The notes beneath the pieces were generated by a model. The model worked only from the letters and a program-made list of their open reading frames with translations. It was not told the origin of the DNA and did no database searches. Both the position numbers and the translations under genes were made by a program. A DNA stretch of 10,291 bases from an uncultured Christensenellaceae bacterium (GTDB taxonomy: Bacteria > Bacillota > Clostridia > Christensenellales > Pumilibacteraceae). Numbering within the stretch: position 1 is the first letter of the stretch; every line of letters begins with the position of its first letter. This document shows, piece after piece, positions 1-6,850 of the stretch. Location of the stretch: NCBI GenBank assembly GCA_910587445.1, contig CAJULE010000041.1, forward strand, positions 1 to 10,291, given 5' to 3'.

Positions 1-1
1 C

Positions 2-26
2 GCCGCCCGCCTCTTCGGCAGACAGC
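2..26 (-). other. 10-bp hairpin at the predicted 5' end of a leftward transcript
   Basis: Read on the minus strand, GCTGTCTGCC (26-17) can pair with GGCGGGCGGC (11-2) around a GAAGA loop, giving ten consecutive pairs of which three are G-T wobbles. The transcription start expected from the promoter at 33-62 falls at about position 26, so the RNA would begin with this hairpin. It could stabilise a leader or be the first stem of a structured RNA. The window ends before anything downstream can be identified. Confidence 0.5.
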
Positions 27-32
27 TTGTTT

Positions 33-62
33 ATCTTATCATATTATCCCTTCTCCTGTCAA
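33..62 (-). promoter_or_regulatory. Sigma-A type promoter reading off the left edge
   Basis: The minus strand shows TTGACA (62-57), an 18-bp spacer and TAAGAT (38-33), with TGA directly before the -10 as in an extended -10. It lies downstream of gluQ and points the same way, so it starts a new unit whose product is outside the window. Confidence 0.75.
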
Positions 63-124
63 GCGTTTTTACTCCCTTTTTTAAAAATTTTTTGCTATAG
101 CGACATATTTCTTACGCACACATT

Positions 125-1045
125 CTATTCCGTCAAAATGCGCGCCGACTTCGGAAGCTTTTTCGGATCGTAAAGAGCAATAAGCTCCTTGGGCGCGACG
201 GGAGACGCGGTAGGCGTAAGACAGGCGGCGCGGGCAAGTATACCGATTATCTTTTCGGGCGGAAAATCCGAAAGATAGGACGAAATGCAGTCGCCGTCGC
301 GCTTACTGAGCCGCCGTCCGTCCGCCGCCGTAAGAAGCGGCAAGTGCCCGTATGCGGGCGGCTCGAAACCGAGCTTTTTCAGAAGCCATATCTGCCGAGG
401 CGTGCTCGAGATAAGATCGCTCCCTCTTACGACCTCGGTTACGCCCGACAGCGCGTCGTCGACTGCGACCGCGAGCTGGTAGGCATATACGCCGTCCGAG
501 CGGCGAATGATGAAATCGCCGCATTCCCTTGCGAGATTTTGCGTAAAGCGTCCGAGAATCATATCGTCGAAAGTCACGTCCTCATCGGGGACGCGCACGC
601 GCAAGGCGGGCGAACGCTTCTTTTTGAGCTCGGCACGCTCGTCAAGAGAAAGCGAGCGGCATTTGCCGCCGTATATGTAACTGCCGTCGGACTCGTGCGG
701 CGCTTCGGCGGCATGAAGCTCGGCACGCGAACAGAAGCAAGGATACGTAAGCCCCATGTCGGTAAGTCCATTTGCATACTTTTCGTAGACGCGGGAGCGC
801 TCGCTCTGGTACAGCACTTCCCCGTCGGAATCGAGTCCGAACATATGAAGCTCGGACAAAATTTCGTCGGCATTCGAACGCGGACACCGAGGCCGGTCGA
901 GATCCTCTATTCGCACGAGAAATTTGCCGCCCTTGGATTTTACCGAGAGGTAGGCTATGAGCGCGGCAAAGATATTTCCGATGTGGAGTTTTCCGCTCGG
1001 CGTCGGCGCGAATCGTCCTATGGGTGTTGTGGGAATATGTGACAT
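125..1045 (-). CDS. gluQ: Glutamyl-queuosine tRNA(Asp) synthetase
   Basis: This 306-residue protein is a stand-alone class I glutamyl-tRNA-synthetase catalytic domain without an anticodon-binding domain, the hallmark length of GluQ-RS. The family activates glutamate and attaches it to the queuosine base at position 34 of tRNA-Asp rather than to the 3' end. Visible signatures are the APTPSGKLHIGN block (residues 14-25, containing HIGN), the zinc-site pattern C103-x-C105 with Y125 and C129, and a KMSKS-equivalent RLSKR (245-249). The ATG at 1045 is supported by the conserved IGRFAPTPSG stretch starting at residue 9. The ribosome binding site is poor: AAGGTG sits about 18 bases upstream, inside the first repeat unit of the 1060-1307 array. 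The gene follows uvrA on the same strand after 579 bp containing a strong terminator, so it is probably expressed separately, but I found no convincing promoter. A truncated GltX is the alternative; the zinc motif and length argue against it. Confidence 0.92.
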   Translation of the reverse strand: MSHIPTTPIGRFAPTPSGKLHIGNIFAALIAYLSVKSKGGKFLVRIEDLDRPRCPRSNADEILSELHMFGLDSDGEVLYQSERSRVYEKYANGLTDMGLTYPCFCSRAELHAAEAPHESDGSYIYGGKCRSLSLDERAELKKKRSPALRVRVPDEDVTFDDMILGRFTQNLARECGDFIIRRSDGVYAYQLAVAVDDALSGVTEVVRGSDLISSTPRQIWLLKKLGFEPPAYGHLPLLTAADGRRLSKRDGDCISSYLSDFPPEKIIGILARAACLTPTASPVAPKELIALYDPKKLPKSARILTE

Positions 1046-1059
1046 ATACAGTTAAGTTA

Positions 1060-1307
1060 TTGCACCTTTTGAGAAAAGGCGCGCCGAAAATAGGGTTTGC
1101 GCGCAAAGAGGTATTGCACATGATGCCTTCTGCGCCTTTTTTCGAAAAGGCGCCCCAAAAAGAATCTTTTTCGCGCAAATGAGGCATCGCGCTGTTTGCC
1201 TCTGCGCCTTTTTTTGAAAAGGCGTCCCAAAAAGAATCTTTTTCGCGCAATGAGGCATCGCGCTGTTTGCCTCTGCGCCTTTTTTCGAAAAGGCGCCCCA
1301 AAAAGAC
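1060..1307. repeat. Tandem array of a ~72-bp triple-hairpin repeat, about 3.5 copies
   Basis: Units lie at 1060-1131 (diverged), 1132-1203, 1204-1274 and 1275-1307 (partial). The second and third differ by two substitutions and one deleted base. Each full unit has three hairpins: GCGCCTTTT / AAAAGGCGC on a TTCG loop, AAAAAG / CTTTTT on AAT, and GAGGCA / TGCCTC on about ten bases. Sequence changes tend to preserve pairing; for example the third unit has a G-T pair in place of the first G-C. The minus strand can be read as open frames with repeated peptides here, but the unit lengths of 72 and 71 do not hold one frame, so I treat it as non-coding. The same unit recurs at 4473-4562, between uvrB and uvrA. 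Confidence 0.85.
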
Positions 1308-1343
1308 AAAAGGAGGGGAATTTTCGACTATTCCCCTCCTTTT
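1308..1343. terminator. Strong bidirectional terminator-like hairpin
   Basis: AAAAGGAGGGGAA (1308-1320) is a perfect 13-bp complement of TTCCCCTCCTTTT (1331-1343) across a 10-base loop. A-rich and T-rich ends flank the GC core, so each strand shows a stem followed by a U tract. For the minus strand it lies about 280 bases after the uvrA stop and 263 bases before gluQ, and probably ends the uvrA transcript. Confidence 0.7.
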
Positions 1344-1345
1344 TG

Positions 1346-1404
1346 CTCAGCCGAGCGTAGCGAACGCCACGAGCCTTGGCGAGTATTACCACCCTTTTAA
1401 ACGA
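1346..1404. repeat. Repeat-like intergenic segment with GAGCGTAGCGAA motif
   Basis: This stretch has a small hairpin CGCCA (1365-1369) / TGGCG (1377-1381). Its GAGCGTAGCGAA at 1353-1364 occurs in inverted orientation at 1562-1573, inside a different repeat. It interrupts the cassette that is contiguous at 4473-4619, so it may be an insertion. Confidence 0.4.
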
Positions 1405-1440
1405 CTTAAGGCTTCGCCTTAAGAATCCTTTTAAAGGATT
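1405..1440. repeat. Two adjacent perfect palindromic hairpins
   Basis: CTTAAGGC / GCCTTAAG (1405-1412 and 1416-1423, TTC loop) is followed at once by AATCCTTT / AAAGGATT (1424-1431 and 1433-1440, one-base centre). The second palindrome aligns with the CCTAAAAA / TTTTTAGG hairpin at 4564-4583, which is likewise placed directly before the conserved 33-bp module. Confidence 0.6.
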
Positions 1441-1473
1441 GGAATAAGAATAGAAGAAGTAACAGTCTTTTTT
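1441..1473. repeat. 33-bp interspersed module, copy 1
   Basis: The segment beginning GGAATAAGAATAGAAG and ending in a T run matches 4587-4619 with about four mismatches in 33 bases. Weaker similarity extends to both sides. Both copies follow a hairpin and lie beyond copies of the triple-hairpin repeat, in the same orientation. Confidence 0.75.
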
Positions 1474-1485
1474 AAGAATAAAAAT

Positions 1486-1520
1486 CTCCTCAGTCTGCTT
1501 CGCAGCAGCTCACCTCGACT
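1486..1520. repeat. Short repeat-like element with CTGC-TTC-GCAG hairpin
   Basis: The sequence around CAGTCTGCTTCGCAGCAG has the form of a short palindromic intergenic repeat that I recall as common in gut Firmicutes. Only one copy is visible here, so its repeat nature rests on recollection. Confidence 0.35.
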
Positions 1521-1543
1521 TATGGAAGCCTTTTTCTAAGGTT

Positions 1544-1584
1544 GAGATTCTTCGACTGCGCTTCGCTACGCTCAGAATGACAAG
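1544..1584 (-). repeat. REP-like element (TTCTGAGCGTAGCGAAGCGC type)
   Basis: Read on the minus strand it runs from CTTGTCATTCTGAGCG through TAGCGAAGCGCAGTCGAAG to AATCTC. CTGaGC can pair with GCgCAG around the TAGCGAA region. I recognise this as a widespread short interspersed element in many bacterial genomes; that is from memory, since only one full copy is in the window. A 12-bp part (1562-1573) is repeated inverted at 1353-1364. Confidence 0.5.
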
Positions 1585-1624
1585 AAAGATAAGGGACGGC
1601 TTTTTATAAGATTTAGGCGCGGGT

Positions 1625-4441
1625 TTATCTATTCAATATGTCTTTAAGGAAGTGACCCGTATAACTGTCCGGATTTTCGGCAACCTCTTCGGGAGTGCCC
1701 GTAGCGATTATTTCGCCGCCGCGGTCGCCGCCCTCTTTTCCGATGTCTATTATATGGTCGGCGACCTTTATGACGTCGAGATTGTGTTCTATGACGACAA
1801 CGGTATTGCCGCCAGCCGCAAGCCGCTGCAATATGACTATGAGCTTATCGACATCGGCCATATGCAGACCCGTCGTGGGCTCGTCGAGAATGTAGAGGGT
1901 CTTGGAAGTAGCCCTGCGCGAAAGCTCGGTTGCGAGCTTGACTCTCTGCGCCTCTCCGCCCGAAAGGGTCGTAGCCGGCTGTCCGAGCTTGATATAACCG
2001 AGACCGACTTCGTTGAGTGTTTTTATTTTATTGTAAACCGACGGGATATTTTCGAAGAACTCGCACGCTTGCTCCACAGTCATTTCGAGCACGTCGTTTA
2101 TGCTCTTACCCTTGTACTTGACCTCGAGCGTTTCACGGTTATAGCGCTTTCCGCCGCATACCTCGCACGGAACGTACACATCGGGCAAAAAGTTCATTTC
2201 TATCTTTATTATGCCGTCGCCCTGACAGTGCTCGCACCGTCCGCCCTTGACATTGAAGGAAAAACGTCCCGCCTTATAACCGCGCTCGAGCGCGTCGGGC
2301 GTCTTGGCGAAAAGCTCCCTGATCTGCGAGAATACGCCCGTATAGGTCGCCGGATTGGATCTCGGCGTACGCCCTATAGGGCTTTGATCTATGCCTATCA
2401 CCTTATCGAAATATTCGGCGCCTTTAAGCTCTTTGAACTTGCCGACGTCCGCTCTCGCACCGTTTACGGCGTTGTACATCGCGGGATATAAGATCTGATT
2501 CACGAGGCTGGACTTGCCGCTTCCCGAAACGCCCGTGACGGCGGTTATGGCTCCGCACGGAAAGCGCGCGTCTACGTTTTTGAGATTGTTCTGCGTAGCG
2601 CCTATGATCTCTATGAAATGCCCGTCGCCCTTTCTGCGCTCCTTCGGCACGGGTATGCGCAATTCTCCCGAAAGATATTTGCCCGTCACCGAACGAGGCG
2701 CGGCGATAAGGTCGTCCACCGTGCCGCAAGCGACGATTTCGCCGCCGTGCACGCCCGCGCCCGGTCCGACATCGACTATACAGTCGGCCCTGCGCATAGT
2801 CTCCTCGTCGTGCTCGACGACTATGAGCGTATTTCCGAGATCGCGAAGGTGCTCGAGCGTATCGATGAGCTTGCCGTTGTCGCGCTGGTGCAGTCCTATG
2901 CTCGGCTCGTCGAGAATGTACAGCACGCCCTGAAGTCCGCTTCCTATCTGCGTCGCGAGACGTATGCGCTGTGCCTCGCCGCCCGAAAGGCTCTCCGCGC
3001 TACGCGTGAGCGTCAGATAGTCGAGACCTACGTCCACGAGGAAATTCAGGCGGGCGTTTATCTCGCGAAGAATGGGATCGGCGATTATTTTCGCGCTTGT
3101 TCCGAGCTCGAGAGTTTCGAAAAACCGCTTTATTTCGGAAATGGGTTTGGAGCACAGCTCGTATATATTCAGTCCGCCGACGCGCACCGCAAGCGCTTCC
3201 GCCTTCAGACGCTTGCCGCCGCAATCCGGGCAGGGAGAAATGCGCATGAACTTTTCAATGTCGCTCTTGACCCATTCGCTGTTCGTAGTGCGATAGCGGC
3301 GCTCGAGATTGGTGACGACGCCCTCGAAAGCCGCGCTGAAATTACTGCTGTAATTGGCGCTGTTGTACGACATCTTGAGCTTTTCGCCGTCGTTGCCGTA
3401 AAGAAGTATGCGCTTTATGTCCTCGGGAAGATCCCTGAACGGCGTATCCATGGAAAAGCCGTAGCGTTTGGAGAGAGCGGTGAAATACATCTCGCTGTGA
3501 GCAGCGGTGTCGAAGTTCCACCCCGTCACCGTAAGCGCGCCTTCGCGCAGAGACTTCGAGCCGTCGCCGTATATGAGAGAGGGGTCTATCTCCTGCCTGT
3601 AACCGAGCCCCGAGCAGGACGGGCAAGCTCCGAAAGGCGAGTTGAACGAAAACAGACGCGGCTCGACCTCCATGATAGATATGCCGCACTCGGGACAGGA
3701 ATACTCCGTATTGAACAGTCTTTCTTCTCCGTCGCAATCAACCATGAGCAGACCGCCGGCAAGCGAAAGCGCAGTCTCAACGCTGTCCGTAAGACGCTTT
3801 GCTATGCCCTCTTTGACGACAAGGCGATCGACGACTACGGATATATTGTGTTTGACCTGCTTGTCGAGTTTTATCTCCTCATCGAGTCCGCGCACATGCC
3901 CGTCGACCTTGACTCGCGCAAAGCCGCTCTTTTTAAGCGATTCGAACAGTTTGGAATATTCGCCTTTTTTTCCGCGGGCAACGGGTGCGTTTAAAAGTAT
4001 CTTGCTCCCCTCGGGATAAGCCATTATCTTGTCTACTATCTCGTCGACCGACTGCTTGACTATTTCCCTGCCGCAACGGTGGCAATGCACAATGCCCGTG
4101 CGTGCGTACAGAAGGCGCAGATAGTCGTACACTTCCGTGACCGTGCCGACCGTCGAGCGAGGATTGCGGCTCGTCGTCTTTTGGTCTATAGATATGGCGG
4201 GAGAAAGCCCTTCTATGCTCTCGACGTCGGGCTTGGACATCTGACCGAGAAAGAGTCTTGCATACGACGAGAGCGATTCGACATATCGGCGCTGTCCCTC
4301 GGCAAAGATAGTGTCAAAGGCAAGCGACGTCTTTCCGCTGCCCGAAAGTCCCGTAAATACAATGAGCTTGTCGCGCGGAAGTTTTAAGTCGACGTTTTTG
4401 AGATTGTTCTCTTTTGCTCCTTTTATTATAAGTTCGTTCAT
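1625..4441 (-). CDS. uvrA: Excinuclease ABC subunit A
   Basis: This is a full-length 938-residue UvrA, the cytoplasmic damage-sensing ATPase that dimerises, loads UvrB at bulky DNA lesions and then leaves. The two ABC modules are complete. Module one has Walker A GLSGSGKTS (31-39), the first zinc site C249/C252/C273/C276, signature LSGGEAQR (485-492) and Walker B LYILDEPS (507-514). Module two has Walker A GVSGSGKSS (637-645), the zinc finger C736/C739/C759/C762, signature LSGGEAQR (826-833) and Walker B LYILDEPT (849-856). The ATG at 4441 is preceded by GGAGA with a six-base spacer. It follows uvrB on the same strand after 200 bp, as in Bacillus-type uvrBA operons, but that spacer is filled with hairpin repeats. 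I found no clear promoter of its own, so read-through from the uvrB promoter is likely. Nothing is truncated or missing. Confidence 0.98.
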   Translation of the reverse strand: MNELIIKGAKENNLKNVDLKLPRDKLIVFTGLSGSGKTSLAFDTIFAEGQRRYVESLSSYARLFLGQMSKPDVESIEGLSPAISIDQKTTSRNPRSTVGTVTEVYDYLRLLYARTGIVHCHRCGREIVKQSVDEIVDKIMAYPEGSKILLNAPVARGKKGEYSKLFESLKKSGFARVKVDGHVRGLDEEIKLDKQVKHNISVVVDRLVVKEGIAKRLTDSVETALSLAGGLLMVDCDGEERLFNTEYSCPECGISIMEVEPRLFSFNSPFGACPSCSGLGYRQEIDPSLIYGDGSKSLREGALTVTGWNFDTAAHSEMYFTALSKRYGFSMDTPFRDLPEDIKRILLYGNDGEKLKMSYNSANYSSNFSAAFEGVVTNLERRYRTTNSEWVKSDIEKFMRISPCPDCGGKRLKAEALAVRVGGLNIYELCSKPISEIKRFFETLELGTSAKIIADPILREINARLNFLVDVGLDYLTLTRSAESLSGGEAQRIRLATQIGSGLQGVLYILDEPSIGLHQRDNGKLIDTLEHLRDLGNTLIVVEHDEETMRRADCIVDVGPGAGVHGGEIVACGTVDDLIAAPRSVTGKYLSGELRIPVPKERRKGDGHFIEIIGATQNNLKNVDARFPCGAITAVTGVSGSGKSSLVNQILYPAMYNAVNGARADVGKFKELKGAEYFDKVIGIDQSPIGRTPRSNPATYTGVFSQIRELFAKTPDALERGYKAGRFSFNVKGGRCEHCQGDGIIKIEMNFLPDVYVPCEVCGGKRYNRETLEVKYKGKSINDVLEMTVEQACEFFENIPSVYNKIKTLNEVGLGYIKLGQPATTLSGGEAQRVKLATELSRRATSKTLYILDEPTTGLHMADVDKLIVILQRLAAGGNTVVVIEHNLDVIKVADHIIDIGKEGGDRGGEIIATGTPEEVAENPDSYTGHFLKDILNR

Positions 4442-4472
4442 GGTAGGTCTCCGATAATATTAAAACGTATTT

Positions 4473-4583
4473 GCACCTTTTTCCGAAAAGGTACTCCAAA
4501 AAGAATTTTTATTTGTAAATGAGGCATTGCGCATGATGCCTGCGCCTTTTTTCGAAAAGGCATCCTAAAAACCCTTTTTTAGG
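4473..4583. repeat. Second copy of the hairpin repeat cassette
   Basis: Unit A (4473-4541) and partial unit B (4542-4562) match the 1060-1307 array. In unit A the first stem is ACCTTTT / AAAAGGT, with both sides changed relative to GCC / GGC, which supports a selected hairpin. Its third hairpin is AGGCAT / ATGCCT. A further hairpin CCTAAAAA (4564-4571) / TTTTTAGG (4576-4583) follows. On the minus strand no hairpin is followed by a good U tract, so this need not terminate uvrB transcription. Confidence 0.8.
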
Positions 4584-4586
4584 TGT

Positions 4587-4619
4587 GGAATGAGAATAGA
4601 ACAAGTAACGGTCTTTTTC
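4587..4619. repeat. 33-bp interspersed module, copy 2
   Basis: It begins GGAATGAGAATAGAAC and matches 1441-1473 closely in the same orientation. It lies 22 bases beyond the uvrB stop codon. Confidence 0.75.
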
Positions 4620-4641
4620 GAGATGAAAACATATAAAACCG

Positions 4642-6600
4642 TCAGCGAGATTTTTTTTGGAGCTGCTTCAGCTCCGCAATCTCGTCGCGAAGGCGTATGG
4701 CGGTTTCGAAATCGAGAGAGGCGGAAGCTGTTTTCATCAGACCCTTGAGCATATCTATTCGGCGCGGAATGTCCTTGACGTCGAGTTTGCGCTCGGCTTT
4801 GGTCGTTATTTCGAGCGAGCTCTTTATAGGTTTGACAATAGTCTTGGGAGTTATGCCGTGCTCTCTGTTATACGCCTGCTGTTTCTCGCGCCGGCGGTTG
4901 GTCTCGTCGATCGCCCGCCGCATAGAACCCGTAACCGTATCCGCGTACATTATAACTTTGCTCTCCGCGTTTCGCGCCGCGCGTCCTATCGTCTGAATGA
5001 GTGCGGACTCGCTTCTCAGAAAACCTTCCTTGTCCGCGTCGAGTATGGCGACGAGTTTCACTTCGGGAATGTCGAGACCTTCGCGCAGCAGGTTTATGCC
5101 GACGACGACGTCGAAATCGCCCGCGCGCAAACCGTTTATTATTTCTATGCGCTCCATGGTGTCGATGTCGGAATGAAGGTATCTTACCTTAACTCCGTTG
5201 TCTCCGAGATAGGTCGTGAGGCTTTCCGCCATTTTCTTCGTGAGCGTCGTGACGAGTATTCTCCCCTCGCCCGCAACCGTTTTGTTTATCTCGCCCAACA
5301 GATCGTCTATCTGCCCTTCTATTTTTCGCACTTCTATCTCGGGATCGACAAGTCCCGTAGGACGAATTATCTGCTCGACGAACCTGCCGCCCGTAAGAGA
5401 GAGCTCGTAAGGCGCGGGAGTCGCAGACACGAACACCGTCTGCCCTATTCGAGCTTTGAACTCCTCGAAGTTTAAGGGACGGTTGTCGTAAGCGGCGGGA
5501 AGGCGGAAGCCGTAATCGACGAGCGACGTCTTTCTCGACAGATCGCCGCCGAACATCGCGCGGACCTGCGGAAGCGTCATATGGCTCTCGTCCACGAACA
5601 AAAGAAAATCTTCAGGGAAATAGTCAAGTAGCGTAAACGGCGGCATACCGGGTTTTCTTCCGTCGAAGTAGCGCGAATAATTTTCTATACCCGAGCAATA
5701 CCCGACCTCGCGCAGCATTTCCATGTCGTAATTCACACGCTGTTCTATGCGCTGTGCTTCTATGAATTTACCCGCATTTTTGAAGTACTCTATGCGTTCG
5801 TCGAGATCGCGCTGTATTTCCGCAAGCGCGACTTTCATCTTGTCGTGCTCGAACACATAGTGACTCGCGGGAAATATGACCGTGTGCTTGAGACGATTTC
5901 TCACCTGCCCCGTGAGTGCGTCTATCTCGCAGATGTCGTCTATCTCGTCGCCGAAAAAGGATATGCGCACAGCCGTCTCCGAGCTCGAAGCGACAAACAC
6001 GTCCACTGTATCGCCCTTGACGCGAAAGTTCGTGCGCTCGAACTCTATGTCGCTGCGCTTATAGTTTATAGCGACGAGGCGGCGAATCAGCTCGCTCATG
6101 TCCATGGTCTGACCCGGTCGAAGCGAAACGCCGAGGCGGAAAAATTCCTCGGGTGCGCCGAGACCGTAAATGCAAGATACGGACGAGACGACTATCGTGT
6201 CGCGGCGCTCGTGAAGCGAACAGGTCGCGGAGTTGCGGAGCTTGTCTATCTCGTCGTTTATCGCCATGTCCTTTTCTATATAGGTGTCGGTCGAGGCGAT
6301 GTAGGCTTCGGGCTGGTAGTAGTCGTAATACGAGACAAAAAACTCAACGCGGGAATTCGGAAAAAACTCGCGGAACTCGTTGCAGAGCTGCGCAGCAAGC
6401 GTCTTGTTGTGCGCAAGCACAAGCGTCGGACGATTTACACGCGCAATGACGTTCGCCATAGTGAAGGTCTTTCCGCTTCCCGTTACGCCCTTTAAGACCT
6501 GCGCCTTAAGTCCGTTCTCTATGCCTTCGACAAGCGCGTCTATCGCCTGCGGCTGGTCGCCCGTCGGCTTGTATTTTGATACTACTTCGAATTTATCCAT
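4642..6600 (-). CDS. uvrB: Excinuclease ABC subunit B
   Basis: UvrB is the helicase-like core of nucleotide excision repair: it receives DNA from UvrA, checks the lesion with a beta-hairpin and recruits UvrC. From the chosen start it has 652 residues, a normal length. Visible are Walker A GVTGSGKT (38-45), the beta-hairpin YYDYYQPEAY (91-100), Walker B LLFVDESH (333-340), SATPA (392-396), the helicase motif around QTIGRAARN (536-544) and the C-terminal UVR segment (about 617-646) that binds UvrC. An in-frame ATG 21 codons upstream (6663) lies between the -35 and -10 of the promoter, so it cannot be on the transcript. MDKFEVVSKY at 6600 also matches where the family begins. The ribosome binding site is weak (AAAGCGAGAA directly before ATG). 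The leader contains the 10-bp palindrome CGTTTAAACG (6620-6629). Confidence 0.97.
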   Translation of the reverse strand: MDKFEVVSKYKPTGDQPQAIDALVEGIENGLKAQVLKGVTGSGKTFTMANVIARVNRPTLVLAHNKTLAAQLCNEFREFFPNSRVEFFVSYYDYYQPEAYIASTDTYIEKDMAINDEIDKLRNSATCSLHERRDTIVVSSVSCIYGLGAPEEFFRLGVSLRPGQTMDMSELIRRLVAINYKRSDIEFERTNFRVKGDTVDVFVASSSETAVRISFFGDEIDDICEIDALTGQVRNRLKHTVIFPASHYVFEHDKMKVALAEIQRDLDERIEYFKNAGKFIEAQRIEQRVNYDMEMLREVGYCSGIENYSRYFDGRKPGMPPFTLLDYFPEDFLLFVDESHMTLPQVRAMFGGDLSRKTSLVDYGFRLPAAYDNRPLNFEEFKARIGQTVFVSATPAPYELSLTGGRFVEQIIRPTGLVDPEIEVRKIEGQIDDLLGEINKTVAGEGRILVTTLTKKMAESLTTYLGDNGVKVRYLHSDIDTMERIEIINGLRAGDFDVVVGINLLREGLDIPEVKLVAILDADKEGFLRSESALIQTIGRAARNAESKVIMYADTVTGSMRRAIDETNRRREKQQAYNREHGITPKTIVKPIKSSLEITTKAERKLDVKDIPRRIDMLKGLMKTASASLDFETAIRLRDEIAELKQLQKKSR

Positions 6601-6651
6601 TTCTCGCTTTGATCCAAACCGTTTAAACGTCCCGAAACTTCTTGTGCGGAA

Positions 6652-6680
6652 AGTATACAACATTCGCGTTTTTTTGTCAA
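6652..6680 (-). promoter_or_regulatory. Consensus sigma-A promoter of uvrB
   Basis: TTGACA (6680-6675), a 17-bp spacer and TATACT (6657-6652) on the minus strand form a near-perfect promoter. The expected start near 6645 gives a leader of about 45 bases to the ATG at 6600. An inverted repeat GATTGC / GCAATC (6690-6695 and 6706-6711) lies just upstream of the -35. I see no CGAAC-N4-GTTCG LexA box. Confidence 0.85.
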
Positions 6681-6850
6681 GTAGCTAAAGATTGCGAATT
6701 AAAATAGCAATCGAAACAAGAGCCTTGCTCAAAGTACAAAGCTCTCAAATTCTTACGGTTATGTTTTTGTTTTATTCCAATCCGACATCAAGGCTTTTGC
6801 ATGAAGCACTTTTCCGTTTCTTCCTCATGGATAAGCGAAATGTCGGCGTT

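Noticed and set aside
344..1042. Plus-strand open frame of 232 codons
   Set aside because: It is an antisense shadow of gluQ with no start signal and no domain.
1060..1307. CRISPR array
   Set aside because: The units are directly adjacent with no unique spacers and each has several hairpins.
642..1392. Minus-strand open frames with a repeated KKGAEANSAM-like peptide
   Set aside because: They come from reading through the 72-bp hairpin repeat; unit lengths of 72 and 71 break the frame, there is no ribosome binding site, and they overlap gluQ.
2618..3994. Long plus-strand open frame of 458 codons
   Set aside because: It is antisense to uvrA, whose motifs are complete; its sequence shows no recognisable domain and arises from the codon bias of uvrA.
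6601..6663. Longer N-terminus for uvrB
   Set aside because: The upstream ATG lies between the -35 and -10 boxes, so it is not transcribed from that promoter.
6782..6846. CCGACAT / ATGTCGG inverted repeat as ends of a small mobile element
   Set aside because: Only seven bases, no visible target duplication and no second copy in the window.
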